Positions 8,431-18,572 of a stretch of 64,000 nucleotides of DNA are shown in pieces. The stretch lies in NCBI RefSeq assembly GCF_001612785.1, contig NZ_BDBC01000017.1, forward strand, positions 1 through 64,000, written 5' to 3'. Both the position numbers and the translations under genes were made by a program. Position 1 is the stretch's first letter. Each line of letters starts with the position of its first letter. Origin of the DNA: Nocardia beijingensis NBRC 16342 (GTDB taxonomy: Bacteria; Actinomycetota; Actinomycetes; Mycobacteriales; Mycobacteriaceae). Below the pieces are notes generated by a model. The model did no database searches. It saw only the letters and a list, made by a program, of their open reading frames with translations, and was not told where the DNA came from.

Positions 8431-9708
8431 ATGAGCACGCCGCACATTGTCTCCAACGCCGAGGAATACCTCCCCCGCGATACCGCCGATGTCGTTCGCA
8501 CGGTGCGGGATTCACGCGGGCGAACGGAACGGTTGATGGTGCGCGGCGGCGAGCTGATCGACGAGGGGCTCACGCTGCCCGCCCAGCCGACCGTGGTGTC
8601 GCTGCGCCGGATGAACCAGGTGCTGGACATCAACCTGGGCCGGCGCACCGTCCGGGTGCAGGCGGGCGCGAAACTGTCCGATGTCGACCGCAGGCTCGGC
8701 GCGCACGGACTCGGCCTGCCCATCGTCGGCGACCACCGCGACATCACCGCCGGCGGCTTCGCCTCGGTCGGCGGCGTCAGCGCGGCCTCGCACAAACACG
8801 GTCTGTTCATCGACCAGATCGTCGATCTGGAGTACGTCGACACCGACGGGCGCATCGGCACCTGCGGGCGCACCCACCACACCGAGCGGTTCCAGCGCAT
8901 CCTCGGCGCTGGCGGCCGGGCGGGCATCATCACCGCGCTCACCCTGGACGCCATCGAGATCGACAAGGAACGCACCTGGCTGACCACGCACGCGGACCGG
9001 TTCCTCGACTTCGACTCCTTCGTCGAGCACGCCCACGCGGAGATCCTGCGCCCCGGCAACGCCGAACTGCAGGTCGGCCGCTGGGTCGACACGGCGCCGC
9101 TGAAGGTCGCGCGCCCGGTGGGCACCGGCCACGTGCAGCTGGGCACCGTGCGCTTCGGGCAGTGGTCGAGCCTGTACCCCACCGCGCCGACCAGAGGACT
9201 GCGCGCCCGGCGTGAGGTCGGGTCGCGGGCGCGGAAATCGCTGGGCGCCATCGCCTCCGCCGCGCCGGGCAAAGCGGGCATGCCCGTGCGCAACGCGGCC
9301 GCGGGCGCGGTGCTGTTCGCGCCGAAGGTGCAGACCCTCCGCGATGCCGAGTATCTGGCCGACACGGCGCTCAGCTCGTCCGAGCGTGGTCCCGCCTACC
9401 GGGTGGGCGTTTTCGCGCCCCTGTCGAGCTACACGTCGGTGTTCTACCGCCTGCACGACCTGTTCTCCGGCCACCGCGAGCGCACCGGCTGCTTCACCGT
9501 CATCTCCGCGATGACCTACGGCGTCCGCTCCCGCTACCTGCGCGCCGAATCCGCCGCCCGCGGCCTGCCCGCCGAGGACCACGGCCTGATCACCTTCACC
9601 TGCCGCCTGCGCCCCGCCGCGCTCCCGTCGGAGCAGCTGCGCGACATCGTCTCCGGCATCGAGGAGATCTGCCGCTCGGAGAACTCGCTTCGGTACGAAG
9701 CGGAGTAG
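8431..9708 (+). CDS. FAD-binding (PCMH-type) oxidoreductase
   Basis: A 425-residue FAD-linked oxidase. Residues about 20-190 form the PCMH flavin domain, with QPTVVSLRRMNQVLDIN and a glycine-rich pyrophosphate loop (ITAGGFASVGGVSAASHKHG), followed by LGAGGRAGIITALTL. No conserved GHS histidine for covalent flavin was seen. The C-terminal substrate domain gives no family signature, so the substrate is unknown. ATG 8431 lies 52 bases after phoD. It is distantly similar to the FAD oxidase at 62123-63460. Confidence 0.8.
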   Translation: MSTPHIVSNAEEYLPRDTADVVRTVRDSRGRTERLMVRGGELIDEGLTLPAQPTVVSLRRMNQVLDINLGRRTVRVQAGAKLSDVDRRLGAHGLGLPIVGDHRDITAGGFASVGGVSAASHKHGLFIDQIVDLEYVDTDGRIGTCGRTHHTERFQRILGAGGRAGIITALTLDAIEIDKERTWLTTHADRFLDFDSFVEHAHAEILRPGNAELQVGRWVDTAPLKVARPVGTGHVQLGTVRFGQWSSLYPTAPTRGLRARREVGSRARKSLGAIASAAPGKAGMPVRNAAAGAVLFAPKVQTLRDAEYLADTALSSSERGPAYRVGVFAPLSSYTSVFYRLHDLFSGHRERTGCFTVISAMTYGVRSRYLRAESAARGLPAEDHGLITFTCRLRPAALPSEQLRDIVSGIEEICRSENSLRYEAE

Positions 9709-9947
9709 GCGCCGTCCCCCACCGTCCCGTGGATCCGGTGCGCCCGGACCACGGTCGGTGGCTGGAGCAACTCGTCTGTTCGCGGCCATTCACACAACAG
9801 CGCCGTGAGCCGAACCAGTAACCATCGGCGGAATTCCGGAAACGCCACCGGTAGCGAGTCCCCGTGCGACATAGTTGTAAACGCTCGCGTTCCCTACTTA
9901 TACGCGGGCGTACCCTACTCCATGTTCGTGATCGGATCAGAGACTTC
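9709..9947 (+). promoter_or_regulatory. Intergenic region with a possible promoter for the beta-helix gene
   Basis: A gene-free gap. About 50 bases before the next start it contains TTGTAA, a 17-base spacer and TTATAC, which resembles a housekeeping sigma promoter. No ribosome site stands out. Identification is by eye only. Confidence 0.35.
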
Positions 9948-11045
9948 ATGAGGACGAGCACATCTGCCGCGGCGATCAGCGCATTCGCCATTTCAGCCCT
10001 GGTCGCGGGGACCGCGGCCTGCTTTCCGGCAACGGCCTACGCCGACGACGCACCCGCCGCAGACGCACCGGGCGTGATCACGGTGGACACCACCGGCGAC
10101 GAGGCAGTGGCCGATCCCCGAAGCGGGCAATGCCGCACGGTCTCCGGCGCCTGCACATTGCGCGCCGCGGTGCAGACGGCCAATGCCCATCCCGGTAGCA
10201 CCATCGCGCTTCCGGCCGGTCGATATGTTCTGACGATAGCCCCCGACCAGCGAAAAGTGCAGGGGCGCAACCCCGATGCGACGACAGGAGACCTGAACCT
10301 CACCGCGCCGACGACGGTGCGCGGCGCCGGTCGCGATCGAACGGTGCTGGACGCCGACGGGATCGACCGGGTGCTCAGCGTCTCCGCGCCCGTGACATTG
10401 ACAGGTTTGACCGTCACCGGCGGAGTCGCCGCCCAGCACGAGATCCCGTTCTACGACACCGGCGGGGGCGGCATCGCGAATTCCTCGGATCTCGTCCTCG
10501 ATGACGTCGTAGTCCAGGGCAACAGCGCCGGATACGGCGGCGGCATCTTCAACGTGCCGGGCTCGGACCTGAAGACGCGGAACACGGTCATCACCGGCAA
10601 CTCCGCGGGCGAGGCGGGCGGCGTGCGGTGCGACAACACCTGCGCCTTCACCGACACCACGATCACCGGCAATCGCGTGGTCGACCCCGGGGTCTGGTAC
10701 CGCCCTGGCGGATTCGCCGGTCGTGGCGGCGGCGTCGACGTCCGAGGCAGGGGCGTGGTGACGTTCGATCGCGCGACGATCACCGGGAACACCGCTTCCG
10801 ACGGCGGCAGCGGCATCAACGTGGCGCCCGCCTACCTCGACACCCTTCCGCGCCGGCTGACCGACCTGGTCGGCGTCCCGCTCGGCACGGTCGTCCTGCG
10901 GGACTCCACCGTTCTCGGGAACAGGTCCGGCGCCGCCGTGGTCAACTGCGTCGAGGTGTTCGCGAGAATCGTCTCCGAAGGCGGCAATACCAGCGACGAT
11001 GCGTCCTGCAACCTCACCGGGGCCGGCGACAGAGTCCTGCCCTAG
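9948..11045 (+). CDS. Secreted right-handed beta-helix protein with CSLREA-like domain
   Basis: A 365-residue exported protein. The signal peptide (about residues 1-33) ends near AYADDAP. Next is CRTVSGACTLRAAVQTANAH, a CSLREA-like motif that usually precedes parallel beta-helix folds. The rest consists of repeated NSS/GNSAG turns (LDDVVVQGNSAGYGGG, NTVITGNSAGEAGG), as in polymorphic outer-membrane or pectate-lyase-like helices. It is probably a cell-surface or secreted polysaccharide-binding or adhesive protein; no catalytic residues were identified. Its TAG stop shares the bases CTAG with the convergent TetR gene. Confidence 0.8.
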   Translation: MRTSTSAAAISAFAISALVAGTAACFPATAYADDAPAADAPGVITVDTTGDEAVADPRSGQCRTVSGACTLRAAVQTANAHPGSTIALPAGRYVLTIAPDQRKVQGRNPDATTGDLNLTAPTTVRGAGRDRTVLDADGIDRVLSVSAPVTLTGLTVTGGVAAQHEIPFYDTGGGGIANSSDLVLDDVVVQGNSAGYGGGIFNVPGSDLKTRNTVITGNSAGEAGGVRCDNTCAFTDTTITGNRVVDPGVWYRPGGFAGRGGGVDVRGRGVVTFDRATITGNTASDGGSGINVAPAYLDTLPRRLTDLVGVPLGTVVLRDSTVLGNRSGAAVVNCVEVFARIVSEGGNTSDDASCNLTGAGDRVLP

Positions 11046-11734
11046 CCTGCGGGCGTCGCCGGACCGAGCAAGGCGCGATGGATGTACACGACGGCTTCCT
11101 CGAGCTCGAGCAAGTCTCCTCCGGCCCGGAGGGTTCGTCGGATGGCCTCGTTGGTCGCATCGGTCACCGCGAGGTACGCGTGGTCCGGAACGGAGGGATC
11201 GACCGGGCCCGCCGTCGCACGCCACGATCGGATGAAACCGGCGAACCAGTGCTGGCACCGTTCGAACGACTCGATCGCGCGCGGTCCGGCCACGGCGGTC
11301 TCCAGATAGAAGGCACGGGCGAACGACGGCTCGTCCCGCAGCAGAGTGAGGTATTCGCGTATGCCGCGGTGAAGCGCTTCGAGCGGCTCGACGGGTTCGG
11401 CCCGGATCTGTTTCATCACTTGCCGCAGATGATCGATCATCAGATCGCGGCCGGTCTCGGCCGCCGCGAGGAAGCAGGCTTCCTTGTCCGGGAAGTGCTG
11501 GTAGAAGGTCCGGCGCGAAACCTTCGCCGTCGCGGCGATGTCCGCGACCGTCGCATCGAGGTAGCCGCGCTCGGCGACCACGACCGTCACGCCGAACAGC
11601 AGACGCTGACGTTGCGACCCCGTCACCAGCTCGCGAGCCAGTCCGTGCGGCCCGTGCGGTAGGGCCTTCAGGGTCGGCTCCAGCAACTTCTCTCCCACCC
11701 ACACCTTCATATCAGGTGCGGGCCGCGCAGCCAT
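11042..11734 (-). CDS. TetR/AcrR family transcriptional regulator
   Basis: A 230-residue regulator with the N-terminal helix-turn-helix YLDATVADIAATAKVSRRTFYQHF (residues about 55-80) and a helical ligand-binding C-terminal domain. Candidate starts are ATG 11734 and ATG 11710; the longer form is given. It is convergent with the beta-helix gene, overlapping by 4 bases, so it does not share a promoter with it. No operator was recognised and its targets are unknown. Confidence 0.85.
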   Translation of the reverse strand: MAARPAPDMKVWVGEKLLEPTLKALPHGPHGLARELVTGSQRQRLLFGVTVVVAERGYLDATVADIAATAKVSRRTFYQHFPDKEACFLAAAETGRDLMIDHLRQVMKQIRAEPVEPLEALHRGIREYLTLLRDEPSFARAFYLETAVAGPRAIESFERCQHWFAGFIRSWRATAGPVDPSVPDHAYLAVTDATNEAIRRTLRAGGDLLELEEAVVYIHRALLGPATPAG

Positions 11735-11770
11735 ACGAACTCCACTGCTGCGGCAGCTCATCACACACGA

Positions 11771-11804
11771 AAACGGCCCCACCGGATAACCGGTGAGGCC
11801 GTTT
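11771..11804 (-). terminator. Rho-independent terminator after ctaF
   Basis: A hairpin with arms AAACGGCCCCACCGG and CCGGTGAGGCCGTTT around ATAA, with one mismatch in the stem. On the minus strand it is followed by TTTTC and lies 16 bases after the ctaF stop, so it terminates ctaC-ctaF. Confidence 0.8.
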
Positions 11805-11819
11805 CGGTGCGATATCGGC

Positions 11820-12236
11820 TCAGTGCTTCTCGGGCCCGAGGTAGTACTCGAACACCAGGCCCGCGGCGGCGGTCAGGATGCACACGACGCCGATGCCGAT
11901 CAACCAGAACTGGAAGAAGGCCAGGCCGAGGGCGGTCACCGAACCGGCGGCGGCCAGGGTGATCGGCCAGAAGCTGCCGGGCGAGAAGAAGCCGAGGTCA
12001 CCGGCGCCGTCCACGATCTCGGCATCTTCGTAGTCCTCCGGGCGCAGGTCGAGACGACGGGCGACGAACCGGAAGTAGGTGCCGATGATCAGCGACAGAC
12101 CCGCGGTCAGCACCATGGCCGTGGTGCCCGCCCACTCGACACCCGTGCGCGACTGACCGGTGAAGAAGCCGTAGACGCCCGCGATGATGACGAAGAACAC
12201 CGTGAGCAGTTCGAAAATCCGCGCTTCGATCTTCAT
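11820..12236 (-). CDS. ctaF: Cytochrome c oxidase subunit IV CtaF
   Basis: A 138-residue membrane protein with four hydrophobic helices (for example [16 protein letters not shown] and [25 protein letters not shown]). It has the length and N terminus ([11 protein letters not shown]) of the actinobacterial-specific subunit IV of the aa3 oxidase within the bc1-aa3 supercomplex. It lies 13 bases after ctaC, as in M. tuberculosis (Rv2199c-Rv2200c). Confidence 0.92.
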   Translation of the reverse strand: MKIEARIFELLTVFFVIIAGVYGFFTGQSRTGVEWAGTTAMVLTAGLSLIIGTYFRFVARRLDLRPEDYEDAEIVDGAGDLGFFSPGSFWPITLAAAGSVTALGLAFFQFWLIGIGVVCILTAAAGLVFEYYLGPEKH

Positions 12237-12249
12237 GTCAGATCAATCC

Positions 12250-13383
12250 TCACTTGCTCTCGGCCGAGGCGGCGCTCTTGGTGTCGCGCCTGGTGTTGAA
12301 CGGCGCGGTGGACGTGGCGACCGGGGACTCCCCGATGGACTCGAGCGCCTCGGCGTTGGTCTTGCCCGCCTGGCGCGCGTCCAGGTACTTGGTGAACTTC
12401 TCCGGCGTGACCGCGCGGACCTCGAAGTTCATCATCGAGTGGAAGGTGCCGCACATCTCGGCGCAGCGACCGACGAACGCGCCTTCCTTCTCGATCTTGG
12501 TGATCTGGAAGACGTTGTCGGAGTTGTTCTCCTTCGGGTTCGGCATCACGTCGCGCTTGAACAGGAACTCCGGCACCCAGAAGGCGTGGATCACGTCGGC
12601 GGCGGCGAGCTGGAACTCGATGACCTTGCCGGTCGGCAGCACCAGGACCGGGATCTCGTTGCTCGAGCCGATCGTCTCGACCTTGTCGTAGTGCAGGTAG
12701 GACAGGATGTCGTTCTCCGGCTTGCCGTGCACCGGGCCCGGCTGCGGGTGACCGTCCTTGGTCCGCTCCTCGTATCCCTCGAGCTGTTCCTGGTTCAGCG
12801 CCTCACGCGAAGCGTCGATGCCGTCGAACCGGTAGCCGTCCTTGAAGTCGACGTTGCGGTAGCCGAACTTCCAGTTCCACTGGAAGGCGGTCACGTCCAC
12901 CGTGACATCGGGGTTGTCCACCTTCTCCTGCACGTAGCCCTGCACGACCACGGTGAAGTAGAACAGCACGGCGATGATGACGAACGGGATCGCCGTGTAG
13001 GTCAGCTCCAGCGGCACGTTGTAACCGGTCTGGCGGGGGAACTCCGGGGAGTCGGCCTTCTTGCGGTGGAACGCGACGGTCCAGAAGGTCAGGCCCCAGA
13101 CCAGCACGCCCATCGCCAGCGCGGCGACGACCGACCAGGTCCACAGTTCCCGCATCCGGGTGGCCTGCGGCGTGATGCCCGACGGCCAGCCGAACCGCAG
13201 CCAAACATTGTCGATCGAGCAGCCCGAGACGAGCAGCGCGGTGATCCCCAAGGACACCGCCAGCCCGGCCCGCCGAAGGATGCGGCCTGGGGGACGGTTG
13301 GCCGGCGGAGCCGGCGGGGCGGGTGAGTACAGCCCAGCCCGGGCGGATCGTGCCCCGATCTCTTCGCTCGCCTTGTGCGCCAC
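12250..13383 (-). CDS. ctaC: Cytochrome c oxidase subunit II CtaC
   Basis: A 377-residue lipoprotein subunit of the aa3 oxidase. It has a signal peptide with lipobox LLVSGCS, two membrane helices ([17 protein letters not shown] and [15 protein letters not shown]), and a periplasm-side cupredoxin domain with the CuA ligands in [12 protein letters not shown] plus the earlier His in [12 protein letters not shown]. It accepts electrons from the bc1 complex cytochrome c domain. Of the in-frame starts ATG 13410, GTG 13389 and GTG 13383, the last has the best ribosome site (AGGAAGG, 7 bases away). Confidence 0.93.
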   Translation of the reverse strand: MAHKASEEIGARSARAGLYSPAPPAPPANRPPGRILRRAGLAVSLGITALLVSGCSIDNVWLRFGWPSGITPQATRMRELWTWSVVAALAMGVLVWGLTFWTVAFHRKKADSPEFPRQTGYNVPLELTYTAIPFVIIAVLFYFTVVVQGYVQEKVDNPDVTVDVTAFQWNWKFGYRNVDFKDGYRFDGIDASREALNQEQLEGYEERTKDGHPQPGPVHGKPENDILSYLHYDKVETIGSSNEIPVLVLPTGKVIEFQLAAADVIHAFWVPEFLFKRDVMPNPKENNSDNVFQITKIEKEGAFVGRCAEMCGTFHSMMNFEVRAVTPEKFTKYLDARQAGKTNAEALESIGESPVATSTAPFNTRRDTKSAASAESK

Positions 13384-13746
13384 GCTCACGCCTTCCTGGT
13401 CGCCACACATTCCGACAGTGCATCGTCGGGGCTGCGATCTACCCCGGCGATACGTCCTAAGCTCGTTTCAGGCACCCTCTCGACCAGCGCTTGACGCGCG
13501 GGTCGCCTGAGAGAGACCTGAGTACTACGCAGCGTAGACCAAACGCACCCCTCGGTCGTCGTCGGGTCGGCTTCGACACCTCGGGGAGCGCAGCGCGATC
13601 AGCGTCACCAGCGATTCCGCCCGCGACGTGATGCGCACGACGCGCGAAGGCCACGGGTGCGGCATACTCGGACACTAGATTTCGTTCCCCTGCGCCCCAT
13701 CCGGTGCGCGCGTATCCCGACTGCGAGAAATGAGGTTGCCGACGCC
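13384..13746. promoter_or_regulatory. Divergent promoter region between ctaC and asnB
   Basis: A gene-free stretch of about 360 bases that must contain promoters for both genes. A small palindrome, CTACGC-A-GCGTAG at 13525-13537, could be an operator. No convincing sigma-factor boxes were recognised. Confidence 0.4.
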
Positions 13747-15690
13747 GTGTGTGGACTGCTCGGATTCCTGGCATCTGACGAGGCGGCACCTGGCACGGTG
13801 GAGCAGGTCTACGAGGCCTTGCACTGCGTGCGTCATCGCGGCCCCGACGAGCGCGGCACCTGGCACGACGACCATGTGATCTTCGGCTTCAACCGCCTGT
13901 CGATCATCGACATCGAGCACTCGCACCAGCCGCTGCGCTGGGGCCCGCCCGAGCAGCCCGACCGCTACGCGCTGACCTTCAACGGCGAGATCTACAACTA
14001 CCTCGAGCTGCGCGCCGAACTCGCCGAGGCGCACGCCGCCGAATTCCCGGACGGCGAGATCTTCCGGACCGAGGGCGACAGCGAGGCCATCGTCGCGGCA
14101 TTCCACTACTGGGGTCCCGAGGCGGTGCGGCGGCTGCGCGGCATGTTCGCCTTCGCGATCTGGGACACCGAGACCGAAGAGCTGTTCCTGGCCCGCGACC
14201 CGTTCGGCATCAAGCCGCTGTTCCTGGCCACCGGGCCGGGCGGCACCGCGTTCGGCAGCGAGAAGAAGAGCCTGCTGGAACTGCTGCCCGCGCTCGGGTT
14301 GAGCGACACGCTGGACCCGAGGGCGCTGGAGCACTACACGGTGCTGCAGTACGTGCCGGAGCCGGAGACGCTGCACAAGGACATCCGCAGGCTGGAATCG
14401 GGCAGCTACGCCACCGTGCGGCCCGGTGCGGCGCCGGTCGTCACCCGGTACTTCACCCCGAAGTTCCCGGTGCGCCCGTTCACGCCCGGTTCGGCGGCGG
14501 CGCGCTACCGGGAGATCGCCGCGGCGCTCGAGGACTCCGTCGCCAAACACATGCGCGCCGACGTGACGGTCGGCTCGTTCCTCTCCGGCGGCATCGACTC
14601 CACCGCGGTCGCGGCGCTGGCCATGCGGCACAACCCGAAGCTGATCACCTTCACCACCGGGTTCGAACGCGAGGGCTACTCGGAGGTGGACGTGGCCGCC
14701 GAGAGCGCCGAGGCGATCGGCGCGCGCCACGTCGTGAAGGTGGTCTCCCCCGCCGAGTTCGCACAGGCCATCCCGGAGATCGTCTGGTACCTCGACGACC
14801 CGGTGGCCGACCCGGCGCTGGTGCCGCTGTACTTCGTCGCGAAGGAGGCGCGCAAGCACGTCAAGGTGGTGCTCTCCGGTGAGGGCGCCGACGAGCTGTT
14901 CGGCGGGTACACCATCTACCGCGAGCCGCTGTCGCTGAAGCCGTTCGAGAAGCTGCCCCGCGGTCTGCGCAGGCTGGCGGGCAAGCTGTCGGACCGGATT
15001 CCGGACGGCACCAGGGGCAAGAGCCTGCTGCACCGCGGCTCGCTCACCCTCGAGGAGCGTTACTACGGCAACGCGCGCAGCTTCAACGACGCCCAGCTGC
15101 GCGCCGTGCTGCGCGAGTTCCGGCCGGAGTGGACCCACCAGGACGTCACCGCGCCGCTGTACGCGCAGTCGCGCGGCTGGGACCCGGTGGCCCGGATGCA
15201 GCACCTGGATCTGTTCACCTGGCTGCGCGGCGACATCCTGGTCAAGGCCGACAAGATGACCATGGCCAACTCGCTGGAACTGCGCGTGCCGTTCCTGGAC
15301 ACCGAGGTGCTGAAGGCGGCGGAGGGGCTGCCGTTCGATCAGAAGATCACCAAGGAGACGACGAAGTACGCGCTGCGTCAGGCGCTGGAGGGCATCGTGC
15401 CGCCGCACGTGCTGCACCGCGCCAAGCTCGGCTTCCCGGTCCCGCTGCGGCACTGGCTGCGCGGCACGGAACTCTACGACTGGGCGCAGCAGCAGATCGC
15501 CGAATCGCAGACCGACCATCTGCTGAACAAGGCCGCGATCAGCGAGATGCTGGTCGCGCACCGGGCGGGGACCGCGGATCACAGCCGCAGGCTGTGGACC
15601 CTGCTGGTGTTCATGGTGTGGCACGGCATCTTCGTCGAGGACCGGATCAAGCCGGAGATCCAGGAGCCGGTCTACCCGGTCTCGCTCTGA
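13747..15690 (+). CDS. asnB: Asparagine synthetase, glutamine-hydrolysing AsnB
   Basis: A 647-residue class II amidotransferase. GTG 13747 puts the catalytic cysteine at residue 2 (VCGLLGF), the N-terminal nucleophile of the glutaminase domain (residues 1 to about 230; also RHRGPDERG and NGEIYNY). The C-terminal synthetase domain carries the PP-loop SGGIDSTAVAAL and SGEGADELFGGY. It makes asparagine from aspartate, glutamine and ATP; in M. tuberculosis the orthologue (Rv2201) also matters for amidating meso-diaminopimelate or envelope resistance traits. A 16-bp hairpin follows the stop. Confidence 0.95.
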   Translation: MCGLLGFLASDEAAPGTVEQVYEALHCVRHRGPDERGTWHDDHVIFGFNRLSIIDIEHSHQPLRWGPPEQPDRYALTFNGEIYNYLELRAELAEAHAAEFPDGEIFRTEGDSEAIVAAFHYWGPEAVRRLRGMFAFAIWDTETEELFLARDPFGIKPLFLATGPGGTAFGSEKKSLLELLPALGLSDTLDPRALEHYTVLQYVPEPETLHKDIRRLESGSYATVRPGAAPVVTRYFTPKFPVRPFTPGSAAARYREIAAALEDSVAKHMRADVTVGSFLSGGIDSTAVAALAMRHNPKLITFTTGFEREGYSEVDVAAESAEAIGARHVVKVVSPAEFAQAIPEIVWYLDDPVADPALVPLYFVAKEARKHVKVVLSGEGADELFGGYTIYREPLSLKPFEKLPRGLRRLAGKLSDRIPDGTRGKSLLHRGSLTLEERYYGNARSFNDAQLRAVLREFRPEWTHQDVTAPLYAQSRGWDPVARMQHLDLFTWLRGDILVKADKMTMANSLELRVPFLDTEVLKAAEGLPFDQKITKETTKYALRQALEGIVPPHVLHRAKLGFPVPLRHWLRGTELYDWAQQQIAESQTDHLLNKAAISEMLVAHRAGTADHSRRLWTLLVFMVWHGIFVEDRIKPEIQEPVYPVSL

Positions 15691-15696
15691 GATACC

Positions 15697-15732
15697 CGAA
15701 AGGCGCGCACCCGGGCGGGTGCGCGCCTTTCG
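15697..15732. terminator. Bidirectional terminator between asnB and adoK
   Basis: A perfect 16-bp inverted repeat (arms CGAAAGGCGCGCACCC and GGGTGCGCGCCTTTCG) around four bases. Being symmetrical, with A and T bases at its foot, it can serve asnB on the plus strand and the adoK gene arriving from the right. Confidence 0.85.
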
Positions 15733-15741
15733 TCTTCAGGA

Positions 15742-16812
<1,071 letters not shown>

Positions 16813-16960
16813 CTAGTTGAGCGGCACCGGATTTGCGTTCAGGTCCTGTGTGCGTGCCGCTCGGGTCCTGGGCGTTCCCGACGAGTTACCGATGTCCGCA
16901 CAAGATCGGTTGTTCCGATCGAACGCGGCCGATCCACGCGACCGCGCCGGGATCACTGCC

Positions 16961-17311
16961 TCAGTTGAAGGAGTCGCCGCAGGCGCAGGAGCCGGTGGCG
17001 TTCGGGTTGTCGATGGTGAAGCCCTGCTTCTCGATGGTGTCGACGAAGTCGATCGAGGCGCCCTGCACGTACGGCGCGCTCATCCGGTCGACAGCCAGCG
17101 TGACCCCGCCGAAGTCGACGGTCAGGTCGCCGTCGAGCGAGCGGTCGTCGAAGAACAGCTGGTAACGCAGGCCGGCACAACCACCCGGCTGCACCGCGAT
17201 CCGCAGCGCCAGGTCGTCGCGACCCTCCTGGTCCAGCAGGGCCTTCGCCTTCGCGGCGGCGGCGTCGGTCAGAGTCACACCGTGGGTGGCGGTCTCGTTC
17301 TGCACAGTCAT
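16961..17311 (-). CDS. erpA: Iron-sulfur cluster insertion protein ErpA (HesB/IscA family)
   Basis: A 116-residue A-type carrier with the three conserved cysteines in PGGCAGLRYQ and GSCACGDSF. It passes 2Fe-2S or 4Fe-4S clusters to apo-enzymes; a lipoyl synthase of the LipA type (34533-35573) is a plausible client. Place and size match Rv2204c. The 250 bases between its stop and the adoK start contain no visible gene. Confidence 0.92.
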   Translation of the reverse strand: MTVQNETATHGVTLTDAAAAKAKALLDQEGRDDLALRIAVQPGGCAGLRYQLFFDDRSLDGDLTVDFGGVTLAVDRMSAPYVQGASIDFVDTIEKQGFTIDNPNATGSCACGDSFN

Positions 17312-17508
17312 GAACTCTCCTCGAGGAACCTGTGGTCAACCCGTGAACAGCGCACGGGTCGTGTCGGTCAACACCACTCGGCAGGCTGCTATTCCTCCAT
17401 CTTGCCACCACCCCCGCCGCGGTGGCGCGCAACCTCCGTGACCCCGCACACTCCCGGCGAATCGGACCGCATTTCTCGCCGCGCTACCCATCGAATAGCC
17501 TGGTCGAT

Positions 17509-18180
17509 GTGAAATTGTTCCGTCGCGGCGAGTCCAGCACCACCGACGCGACCGCCGAATCGACGGTGGTCACGGACGGTGACTCGGCCGCGGGCACCAC
17601 CCGCGCGGCGGCAACCGCCACCGCGGGCAAGGGCCGTCCCACCCCGAAACGCCGTGACGCGCAAGGCAAGCGCCGCGGCCCGATAGCACCCGCTCCGCTC
17701 ACCGCCAAGGAGGCCCGCGCCCGGCGCAAGGCCGCGCGAGGCACCAGAGAGGACCGCAAGGCCGCTGCCGCGAAACGGCGCGAGGCCGCCGCGGACCGGC
17801 GCGAGCGCATGCTCGCGGGCGAGGACAAATACTTGCCGCCCCGCGACCAGGGCCCGGTCCGGGCCTTCGTCCGCGACATCGTCGACGCCCGGCGCAACCT
17901 GGTCGGCCTGTTCATGCCGATGGCGCTGGTGCTGATCTTCTCGATGTTCCTCGCCCCCGCGCTGCAGACCGTCGTCACGTTGGCCATGCTGGTGATGATG
18001 CTGTTCATGGGCATCGAGGGCGTCCTGCTCGGCCGGGTGGTGAACAACCGGGTGAGGGAGCGTTTCCCCGAGACCACCGACGGCGGATACCGCCTCGGCT
18101 GGTACGCCTTCGTCCGCGCATCGCAGATCCGCAAGATGCGCGCCCCGAAACCACGAGTCGGCCCGGGCGACGCTGTGTGA
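17509..18180 (+). CDS. DUF3043 membrane protein (Rv2206 type)
   Basis: A 223-residue protein with a disordered, basic, alanine-rich N-terminal half (many KRRGP, ARRKAARG and AAAKRREA segments). Two close membrane helices follow (LVGLFMPMALVLIFSMFLAP and VTLAMLVMMLFMGIEGVLLG), then a conserved tail RERFPETTDGGYRLGWYAFVRASQIRKMR. The function is unknown. GTG 17509 lies close behind a possible -10 element, so the mRNA may be leaderless. It is divergent from erpA. Confidence 0.8.
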   Translation: MKLFRRGESSTTDATAESTVVTDGDSAAGTTRAAATATAGKGRPTPKRRDAQGKRRGPIAPAPLTAKEARARRKAARGTREDRKAAAAKRREAAADRRERMLAGEDKYLPPRDQGPVRAFVRDIVDARRNLVGLFMPMALVLIFSMFLAPALQTVVTLAMLVMMLFMGIEGVLLGRVVNNRVRERFPETTDGGYRLGWYAFVRASQIRKMRAPKPRVGPGDAV

Positions 18181-18185
18181 TTTTG

Positions 18186-18300
18186 GCCGCGACTTCGTCG
18201 CGGCGTGTTCGCGGCCCCTTTGTGGCTCGCGTGTGCGCGACCGCCGCTTGCTCCTTCGTCGCGGACGCGGCGGCCGCGCACACGCGAGCCGGGCCGCGAA
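18186..18300. repeat. Two adjacent inverted repeats: a small perfect hairpin and a long imperfect one
   Basis: The first hairpin (18186-18204) has 8-bp perfect arms GCCGCGAC and GTCGCGGC around TTC. The second (18208-18300) pairs three blocks in order: TTCGCGGCCC with GGGCCGCGAA, GGCTCGCGTGTGCGCG with CGCGCACACGCGAGCC, and CCGCCGC with GCGGCGG. That is 33 paired bases, with a six-base insertion (CTTTGT) in the left arm, one mismatch and a 19-base loop. It starts 6 bases after the DUF3043 stop and may terminate it, but there is no T run. Confidence 0.8.
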
Positions 18301-18572
18301 CGGAACAGGCTCGGTCTCGCTTCGCTCGAAACCTGTGGTTGCGGTGTGCTGGGCGCGTCGGTAGCGGAATCCGCTGCCCGGTGCACGCGGTCCGGAAATG
18401 GCTGGTCGACAAGCCGCCCGAGTCAGGTCGCGACGGTTGCCGCAGGGAGCACTGGTCGGCAAAAACTGTTGTTTGCTCCGTCGCGTATGCGGCGGTCAGC
18501 CGACGGGGAGCCGGGACGCGAACGGCAGATTCTCGTTTCCGGCGCGTGACGCGACCGGAGAGATCCGGCTGG

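Noticed and set aside
12184..13326. A 380-codon plus-strand frame opposite ctaC
   Set aside because: Antisense to a clearly conserved oxidase gene; repetitive Val/Arg/His composition.
13675..15624. A 649-codon minus-strand frame opposite asnB
   Set aside because: Antisense shadow of a fully conserved asparagine synthetase.
18181..18570. Several open frames over the inverted repeat region
   Set aside because: They follow the repeats and high GC; none starts with a good ribosome site or shows a known motif.
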